Positions 41,042-46,238 of a DNA stretch of 46,238 bases are shown here, piece after piece; the first letter of the stretch is position 1; each line of letters begins with the position of its first letter. A model generated the notes under the pieces. That model did no database searches. It was not told the DNA's origin and saw only the letters and a program-made list of their open reading frames with translations. Source of the stretch: Chloroflexota bacterium (GTDB lineage: Bacteria > Chloroflexota > UBA11872 > UBA12225 > JAJDUF01); the NCBI GenBank assembly GCA_022824545.1, contig JAJDZR010000197.1:1-46238 (forward strand). Direction: 5' to 3'. The position numbers and the translations under genes were made by a program.

Positions 41042-41083
41042 CAGCTATCAGCTATCAGCGTATTCCGGTGCCGGCAGCACCGG
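41034..41083. repeat. Dispersed inverted-repeat copy and hairpin at the pdxS-pdxT junction
   Basis: 41034-41053 matches the left end of the carA-carB cassette at 19 of 21 positions and includes the pdxT start codon; part of the unit (CAGCTAT) is repeated once more. A 7-bp hairpin (CCGGTGC/GCACCGG, 41065-41083) follows toward pdxS. Confidence 0.75.
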
Positions 41084-41091
41084 AGCACCGC

Positions 41092-42018
41092 CTACCAGCC
41101 CCGCTTGGCCAGCAATTCTTCCGGCTCCAGCGTCTCCAGATCGAGGCCGGGCATGGCCTTGCCCAGCCCCTTGGACACGTCGGCCAGAATCCCGGGGTCG
41201 TTATAGTGCGTGGTCGCCTGCACAATCGCGCGGGCCATCCGATCCGGCTCTTCCGACTTGAAAATCCCCGAGCCGACGAAAATACCGTCCACCCCCAGCT
41301 GCATCATCAGGCCGGCGTCCGCCGGGGTTGCTACGCCGCCGGCAGCGAAGTTGACCACCGGCAGGCGGCCGGTACGGTGGATTTCCTCGACCAACTCGTA
41401 GGGCGCCCCAAGCTGCTTGGCCTCGGCCATCAACTCGTCGGCAGAGAGGCCGTGAATGCGGCGGATCGCGCCGAGCACCATCCGCGCGTGACGCACGGCC
41501 TCGACGATGTTGCCGCTGCCGGCCTCGCCTTTCGTGCGGATCATGGCCGCCCCCTCACCAATGCGCCGCAGCGCCTCACCGAGGTCGCGCGCGCCGCACA
41601 CGAACGGCACCTTGAAAGCGTGCTTGTTGATGTGGTGCGACTCGTCCGCCGGAGTGAGCACTTCCGACTCGTCAATGTAATCAATGCCGATGGCTTCAAG
41701 GACCTGCGCCTCGACAAAATGGCCGATCCGGGCCTTCGCCATCACGGGGATGGTGACGGCCTCCTGAATCTGGGTAATCAACTCCGGATCGCTCATCCGC
41801 GCGACCCCCCCGTGGGCGCGAATGTCGGATGGCACCCGCTCCAGCGCCATCACGGCGACGGCACCGGCGTCTTCGGCAATGCGGGCGTGCTCGGCCGTCA
41901 CCACGTCCATGATGACCCCGCCCTTGAGCATCTGGGCCAGCCCCTTCTTGAGGGTCCAGCTCCCGGTCGCGCTCTCAGCCACCTGCCCATTCCCCGAGGA
42001 AGTCGCCTGTTCAGTCAT
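41092..42018 (-). CDS. pdxS: Pyridoxal 5'-phosphate synthase lyase subunit
   Basis: A 308-residue TIM-barrel enzyme that forms PLP from ribose 5-phosphate, glyceraldehyde 3-phosphate and ammonia from Pdx[30 protein letters not shown] is diagnostic; the catalytic Lys residues are Lys95 ([10 protein letters not shown]) and Lys163 ([11 protein letters not shown]). Length is a little above the usual 290-295 because of 20 extra N-terminal residues ([20 protein letters not shown]). Complete and apparently functional. Cytoplasmic 12-mer with PdxT in relatives. Confidence 0.97.
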   Translation of the reverse strand: MTEQATSSGNGQVAESATGSWTLKKGLAQMLKGGVIMDVVTAEHARIAEDAGAVAVMALERVPSDIRAHGGVARMSDPELITQIQEAVTIPVMAKARIGHFVEAQVLEAIGIDYIDESEVLTPADESHHINKHAFKVPFVCGARDLGEALRRIGEGAAMIRTKGEAGSGNIVEAVRHARMVLGAIRRIHGLSADELMAEAKQLGAPYELVEEIHRTGRLPVVNFAAGGVATPADAGLMMQLGVDGIFVGSGIFKSEEPDRMARAIVQATTHYNDPGILADVSKGLGKAMPGLDLETLEPEELLAKRGW

Positions 42019-42174
42019 GGGGTTCTCACCTCCCTAGCCATGCTTGGCCACGCCCATCCCCAGCATCAGACACGCTCGCGCTTCTATTGTAGCGTTGTTG
42101 CGCCCGAATCGGTAGCCGGTCGGCACACCGGCAATAGGGTCCGACCAAGGCTACAAGCCGGCGCTAGCGAGGCG

Positions 42175-42699
42175 CTAACGCTCGGACTTACCCAGATCGT
42201 CAATGTCGAGCTGCTCGATGAAGTCGCGGAAGACATCGAGCCGCTCATCCTGCTCGACCTGCTTGTCCTCGCCCTGTTCCGCTTCTTCGGACTCGGCATC
42301 GCGCGCATCGCTCCCGACACGCTCTAGCACCTCGTCGGCGACGTAGATCGGTACCTCCGCCCGCACGGCTACGGCAATCGCGTCGCTCGACCGGGCATCA
42401 AGCTCGACGTGGCGCCCGCCAACGTCCAAGACAATGCGGGCGTAAAAGGTCTCGGCGACCAGATCGTTGATGAGTACGTGGATGATCTCGCCGTTGAGGG
42501 CCGCAATCGCATTGACGAGCAAGTCATGGGTGAGGGGCCGCGGCACCTCGGCCTTCTGGAGCCTGATATAGATGGCTTCCGCCTCGGCCGGACCGATAAT
42601 AATAGGCAGAATGCGGTCGGTATCCGGCTCCCGGAGCACGACCATCCGGGCCGTGCCGTGGATGTCCATACGGATGCTGTCAACGATCATCTCGATCAT
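42175..42699 (-). CDS. Bifunctional nuclease family protein (DUF151)
   Basis: A 174-residue protein. The BFN core VVLREPDTDRILPIIIGPAEAEAI, RPLTHDLLVNAI and the end of the domain VELDARSSDAIAVAVRAEVPIYVADEVLE are all typical. Members have reported RNase/DNase activity in plants and Mycobacterium. The C-terminal 45 residues are an acidic tail (ESEEAEQGEDKQVEQDERLD). It stands alone, 135 bp after the aspartate kinase end. Confidence 0.9.
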   Translation of the reverse strand: MIEMIVDSIRMDIHGTARMVVLREPDTDRILPIIIGPAEAEAIYIRLQKAEVPRPLTHDLLVNAIAALNGEIIHVLINDLVAETFYARIVLDVGGRHVELDARSSDAIAVAVRAEVPIYVADEVLERVGSDARDAESEEAEQGEDKQVEQDERLDVFRDFIEQLDIDDLGKSER

Positions 42700-42833
42700 C
42701 GTTGTTCCTCAGTGCCCGGACACTGCCCCTCTACCACCAGCGGCAAAACTCACACCGTCGTCGGCTGCTACCTTGCCATTCTAGTCCCTGCTGCCCTGTG
42801 ACTGCAACGCGCCGGGGCAACTCGTCGCCATAC

Positions 42834-44078
42834 TCAGCTTGCCACGCCCATCAGAGACTCCTCGTCCAAGTCGAAGGCGGCGTGTAGGGAACGCGCAGCG
42901 CGAGGAACGTCGGCCTCGGGAATCAGACAGGTAATGCGGATTTCGCTGGTCGTGATACTCGTGATGTTGACATCGGCCTCGGCCAGCGCCCCGAACATGC
43001 GAGCGGCATACCCCGGCCCGAGGGACAAGCCCGACCCCACAATGCTGATCTTGGCGAGGTCGGCGGAAGCATGTACATCCTGCGCGCCGACTTCCGCGGC
43101 CACCGGGCGCACGACGGCGACAGCCTTTTCCAGATCATCCCGACCGACCGTAAAGGACAGATTCGATTCCTTCTCGCGGTCCACGTCCTGCACGATGATG
43201 TCCACGTTGATCGCCGCTTGCGCGAGCGCATCGAAGACTGCATACGCGATCCCCGGCCGGTCGGGCACGGCGGCAATTGTCACCCGGCCAACATCCACAT
43301 CGTGGGCAATCCCCCGCACGCGCTGGCGAGCTTCGAGCGCCATGTCGTCACCTCGACTAATCAGCGTTCCCGGTTCGGTAGAAAAACTTGACCGCACCAC
43401 AACAGGCATACCATACACGTCCCCCAGCTCTACGGCGCGGGGGTGCATCACGCGCGCGCCGTGACGCGCCAATTCGAGCATCTCGTCCGAGCGGATCACG
43501 TCGAGCTTGCGCGCGGTCGGTACGAGCCGCGGGTCGGCGGTATACACCCCCTCGACATCCGTATTGATCTCGCAATACTCGGCCTTGAGCGCCACGGCGA
43601 CGGCGACGGCGGTGGTATCCGACCCACCCCGACCAAGGGTCGTGACATCCATATCGTCCGTCATCCCCTGAAAGCCGGCGACAATCGGGATAGTGCCCTG
43701 CTCCAACTCGCGCAGCATCCGCTCGGGATTGATCTCGACAATCTGGGCCTGCCGAAAGGCCGCGTCCGTCCGGATACCGGCTTGCGGGCCGGTCAGCGCG
43801 ACGGCCGCCCGCCCCAGGGTCCGCAGCGCCATCGCCATCAACGTGCAGGAGATGACCTCGCCGGTAGAGAGCAGCAGATCAAGCTCGCGGTCGCTCGGAT
43901 CGGCGCTGACCTGCCGCGCCATGGCAATCAAATCGTCGGTGGTGTCACCCATCGCGGAAACCACGCCAACGACCTGATCGCCGGCCTGCGCCGTCTCGGC
44001 GATGCGTTCGGCGACTCGTTGGATGCAGTCGGCATCGGCCACCGAGGAGCCGCCGTACTTCTGCACCACAATAGCCAT
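42834..44078 (-). CDS. lysC: Aspartate kinase (with C-terminal ACT domains)
   Basis: A 414-residue kinase that phosphorylates aspartate as the first step to Lys, Thr and Met. The N-terminus [17 protein letters not shown] has the ATP-binding Lys7 motif; [18 protein letters not shown] is the substrate loop; from about residue 265 two ACT domains ([18 protein letters not shown] and [19 protein letters not shown]) allow feedback control by Lys or Thr. The ATG at 44078 starts the conserved sequence and has AAGGGG before it; a 34-residue longer frame starts upstream of the promoter found at 44115-44143 and is rejected. Confidence 0.96.
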   Translation of the reverse strand: MAIVVQKYGGSSVADADCIQRVAERIAETAQAGDQVVGVVSAMGDTTDDLIAMARQVSADPSDRELDLLLSTGEVISCTLMAMALRTLGRAAVALTGPQAGIRTDAAFRQAQIVEINPERMLRELEQGTIPIVAGFQGMTDDMDVTTLGRGGSDTTAVAVAVALKAEYCEINTDVEGVYTADPRLVPTARKLDVIRSDEMLELARHGARVMHPRAVELGDVYGMPVVVRSSFSTEPGTLISRGDDMALEARQRVRGIAHDVDVGRVTIAAVPDRPGIAYAVFDALAQAAINVDIIVQDVDREKESNLSFTVGRDDLEKAVAVVRPVAAEVGAQDVHASADLAKISIVGSGLSLGPGYAARMFGALAEADVNITSITTSEIRITCLIPEADVPRAARSLHAAFDLDEESLMGVAS

Positions 44079-44114
44079 CGGACCCCTTGCCGTGTGTCTT
44101 TGCTGCGAGTGCAA

Positions 44115-44143
44115 AGTGTAACCGCCTCGGTAGACACGCGCAA
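44115..44143 (-). promoter_or_regulatory. Promoter of the aspartate kinase gene
   Basis: On the minus strand TTGCGC (44143-44138) and TACACT (44120-44115) are exactly 17 bases apart. Transcription would begin near 44108, 30 bases before the ATG at 44078. This supports that start over the longer frame. A further stem-loop (CCCCTGGGA/TCCCGGGG, 44205-44226) lies upstream. Confidence 0.6.
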
Positions 44144-44300
44144 GCAGGCCGGCCAGCCGTTGCCAACCAACACCCTTCATCGGTTACAACGGACAAAGCG
44201 GCGTCCCCTGGGATACACTCCCGGGGAGGGTCTCACGACGTTGGCTGGCCGACGGAGACCCACGATTTACGGCAATGACACCAGCAGCACCTCCAGCGGT

Positions 44301-44329
44301 TTGAAGAAATAATCCACTCGGCATATATT
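44301..44329 (+). promoter_or_regulatory. Putative promoter toward the subtilase gene
   Basis: TTGAAG (44301-44306) and TATATT (44324-44329) are 17 bases apart, in an AT-rich patch unlike the surroundings. Confidence 0.55.
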
Positions 44330-44492
44330 TATAAAGACCTAGCAGCGGTTGCGGTGTGGGCTAGGAGCAAGGATGCAGGAACAATGGGCACTCTCGACCT
44401 GACCGATGTGTAGCAATGCAGACCACCGCAGCTCCCCACGTGTATCCATCTGGAGTGTGCGGGCTGGCAAACTTGGCCACATGGAGGTGTAG

Positions 44493-44588
44493 ATGCTTCT
44501 CGCTCATCTGCTCTCGGGAAACTATTATCATCGTGCCGAGTGTTACAGCGATCCGGCTTGTGTGCCTGAAGGAAAACTGCGCGTATGA
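44493..44588 (+). CDS. Possible 31-residue leader peptide before the subtilase gene
   Basis: Starts at an ATG with GGAGG 5 bases before it and runs 31 codons (begins MLLAHLLSGNYYHRAECYSD). It has two Cys and no recognisable family. The stop overlaps another ATG (ATGA) that begins a 17-residue frame. Could be chance. Confidence 0.3.
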   Translation: MLLAHLLSGNYYHRAECYSDPACVPEGKLRV

Positions 44589-44659
44589 CGGCCAAGTTCG
44601 ACGTTTTCACTGCCGCCGTGGCGGCGGTGCGAACATAAGCAAGCTGCTGACGTCTCCCG

Positions 44660-46238
44660 ATGCCTGTAGGATCCCCTGGCACCGCTCACCCGCTGGCCTC
44701 CGCGCTCGTGGTGGCCTTCGCACTCGGCATCGGCTCCGTGCTGATCTTGGTCCGCTGGGCACCTCACGTGTGGGCAAACGAGGCGCCTACTGCTACACCT
44801 ACAGAGACCCGGACCGCAACGAGCACCAGCGTCGAGACGGCTACGGCGACCGTCACCAGCACGCCATCCCCACTACCAACTGCCTTGCCCACTGACACGC
44901 CTTCTCCAAGCCCAATCGTCTCGCCTACCTTCACTAGCACCCCGTCTCCGCTCGCAACGTCCTCCCCAACCACCACCAGCACCCCGTCCCCGACCGTCTC
45001 GCCGACTGCCACCAGCACGCCCTCACCGCTCCCGACGACGTCGCCCACTGCCACCAATACGCCTTCCGCACTGCCGACGGCTTCACCTACCGCCACCAGC
45101 ACCTCGTCCCTACTCCCAACGGCCTCACCGACCCTCACTGGCACTCCGTCACCGTCCCCAACCACTTCCCCGACTATCACCAGCACTCCATCACCACTCC
45201 CGACCGCCTCGCCTACTGCCACTACTACCCCGTCCCCATCCCCAACTTCCTCCCCGACCATCACCCCATCCCCCTCTCCAACGGCCTCACCGACTGCAAG
45301 CGCCACTGCTACTCCCACCCGGCTGCCTGCGAAGCAGCCGGCATCCGATCGGAAACTGGACCCGGCGTTCCGCACACTCACTGCCGCTCCTCGCGCCGCT
45401 GCGACCCGGGCCGCAAAAGAAGCACTGGGGGTGTCCGATTCGCCGGTAGGTCGCGAGCGAAACAGCGACCAGCTGTGGGTCCTCGTACACGGTGACGCTA
45501 CGGCGGCAACCGCGCTACGGCAGATGAGGACCACAGTAGCCACACGAGCCGGCTCCGGTTCCCCGTATATTGCACGTATCGCGGTAAGTGACCTGGAGCG
45601 TCTCGCGGCTGTGCCCGGTGTCTCCTATGTCGAGGCGTCGCGTCCCTACCGCCCCGTGGTGGACGTGAGCGTGCCGGCAACCGGTGCCGTGGAAGCATGG
45701 AAGCTATCCGGCCCCTCGTCACAACCACTCACTGGCCACGGGGTCCTGGTCGCGGTCGTAGACACTGGTGTGGACTGGAGCCACCTCGACCTCCGTAATG
45801 CCGACGGCACTACTCGTATCCTGCACCTGCTCGACCAGACCTGTAGCGTCACCGACTATGCGCCGTGTGTCACTACGGGCACCGTCTCGACAGCCGGACG
45901 CGAATGGGCTGCCAGCGACATCAACGGCTGGCTGACGGCCAGCCAGCTACCGGGCGAGGTCGTTGATACCGAGACGGGCGCTCGCCTGCCCGACGACACC
46001 TTCCCCGGCGTGACGTGTGATGTGGCAGCAGGCTGCGGCCACGGCACCCACGTCACCTCGGTCGCCACCGGCACCGGCCATTCGCATGGCACCCGCACGT
46101 TCCGCGGCGTGGCGCCCGATGCCGAACTGCTGATCGTCCGCTCGGATCTCGAATCCGCCAGCATCATGCGGGCCTGGAGCTGGATCATTGAGAAAGCGAA
46201 GGCGTTGGGGAGGCCGGCGGTCATCGTCAATGCGTTCG
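44660..46238 (+). CDS. Secreted subtilisin-like serine protease with Ser/Thr/Pro stalk, 3' end cut by window edge
   Basis: 526 codons are visible from the ATG at 44660. Residues 1-35 form a signal or membrane anchor (SALVVAFALGIGSVLILVRW). A Ser/Thr/Pro-rich stalk of 14-residue repeats runs from about 88 to 216. A propeptide-like region (AIDL-type, residues about 280-345: LGVSDSPVG...VPGVSYVEA) follows. The peptidase S8 core has the catalytic Asp368 in VLVAVVDTGVDWSHLDL and His461 in CGHGTHVTSVATGTG; the catalytic Ser would be past the edge. The 93-residue gap between Asp and His is long for subtilisin but usual in complex S8 members. Cys pairs in the insert may be disulfides. It is probably extracytoplasmic, on the cell surface. 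Confidence 0.85.
   Translation, partial: MPVGSPGTAHPLASALVVAFALGIGSVLILVRWAPHVWANEAPTATPTETRTATSTSVETATATVTSTPSPLPTALPTDTPSPSPIVSPTFTSTPSPLATSSPTTTSTPSPTVSPTATSTPSPLPTTSPTATNTPSALPTASPTATSTSSLLPTASPTLTGTPSPSPTTSPTITSTPSPLPTASPTATTTPSPSPTSSPTITPSPSPTASPTASATATPTRLPAKQPASDRKLDPAFRTLTAAPRAAATRAAKEALGVSDSPVGRERNSDQLWVLVHGDATAATALRQMRTTVATRAGSGSPYIARIAVSDLERLAAVPGVSYVEASRPYRPVVDVSVPATGAVEAWKLSGPSSQPLTGHGVLVAVVDTGVDWSHLDLRNADGTTRILHLLDQTCSVTDYAPCVTTGTVSTAGREWAASDINGWLTASQLPGEVVDTETGARLPDDTFPGVTCDVAAGCGHGTHVTSVATGTGHSHGTRTFRGVAPDAELLIVRSDLESASIMRAWSWIIEKAKALGRPAVIVNAF
44921..45307 (+). repeat. Imperfect 42-bp tandem repeats coding for a 14-residue Ser/Thr/Pro unit
   Basis: About nine units of the pattern SPTATSTPSPLPT-x (14 codons, with two 12-codon variants), at protein residues 88 to about 216. 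It is a coding repeat forming a stalk, not a regulatory or CRISPR array. Confidence 0.85.

Larger units (their letters stand above)
44144..44659 (+). other. Long region upstream of the subtilase gene
   Basis: About 515 bp without a firm gene. It contains the stem-loop at 44205-44226, a promoter candidate at 44301-44329 in a distinctly AT-rich patch, and small frames after 44493. If the promoter is used, the leader before the subtilase ATG is about 320 bases, which is long. Confidence 0.5.

Noticed and set aside
44079..44180. A longer aspartate kinase start at 44180
   Set aside because: A good promoter (TTGCGC-17-TACACT) lies inside it, and family alignment starts at the ATG at 44078.
44329..44682. 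A 117-codon minus-strand frame
   Set aside because: It runs antisense through the subtilase leader and start, has no domain, and carries no ribosome site.
44921..45307. Tandem repeats that might look like a CRISPR or satellite array
   Set aside because: Units are in frame, 42 bp long, imperfect and without spacers; they code for the subtilase stalk.

Overview
The window is a GC-rich (roughly two-thirds G+C), gene-dense bacterial chromosome segment. Gene content and protein style (KhpB/Jag and YidC next to rpmH, PdxS/PdxT, a PyrR-led pyr operon, several large membrane glycosyltransferases, Uma2 and PmoA-like proteins, many GTG/TTG starts) suggest a Chloroflexota-like organism, perhaps near Thermomicrobia. 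That placement is an inference from family flavour, not a measurement.

Layout. 1-5.9 kb (minus): a truncated alpha/beta hydrolase, then an apparent hyuA-hyuB-vanZ-DUF6308 operon. 6.0-15.6 kb: a plus-strand P-loop kinase, six-hairpin glycosidase-like protein and ArnT-like glycosyltransferase, facing two giant paralogous membrane glycosyltransferases on the minus strand. 16-20 kb: PRPP synthetase, a PmoA/DUF6807 protein, Uma2, AllA-like protein and two tandem PspB-like mini-proteins. 20.1-28.8 kb: pyrimidine operon pyrR-pyrB-pyrC-carA-(four-helix-bundle cassette)-carB with a recognisable PyrR RNA site in its leader. 28.8-31.6 kb: EamA permease and two copies (plus one relic) of a DUF5678 + aspartic-protease gene pair. 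31.7-36.4 kb (minus): rpmH-rnpA-yidD-yidC-jag followed by a PfkB sugar kinase and a TIM-barrel isomerase. 36.6-44.1 kb: TPR protein, DUF6584-like protein, Nudix hydrolase, a histone-tail/HTH protein, pdxS-pdxT, a bifunctional nuclease and aspartate kinase. 44.7 kb to the end: a secreted subtilase with a Ser/Thr/Pro repeat stalk, cut by the window edge.

How it works together. PrsA makes PRPP. PyrB, PyrC and CarAB carry out early UMP synthesis, and PyrR senses UMP and probably controls translation of a short leader ORF whose ribosome site is part of the PyrR stem-loop. The rpmH block supplies ribosome, RNase P and membrane-insertion functions.

The most unusual feature is the load of small dispersed repeats. 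A 21-bp inverted repeat brackets a four-helix-bundle gene inserted between carA and carB. The same repeat recurs at pdxT, and in both places the same ATG inside the repeat is the gene's start codon. Separate GC-rich palindromes sit between genes and also in frame inside carB, a glycosyltransferase, yidC and the six-hairpin gene. The DUF5678/aspartic-protease pair is the best candidate for an undescribed two-gene system. No rRNA, tRNA, CRISPR array or transposase was found.
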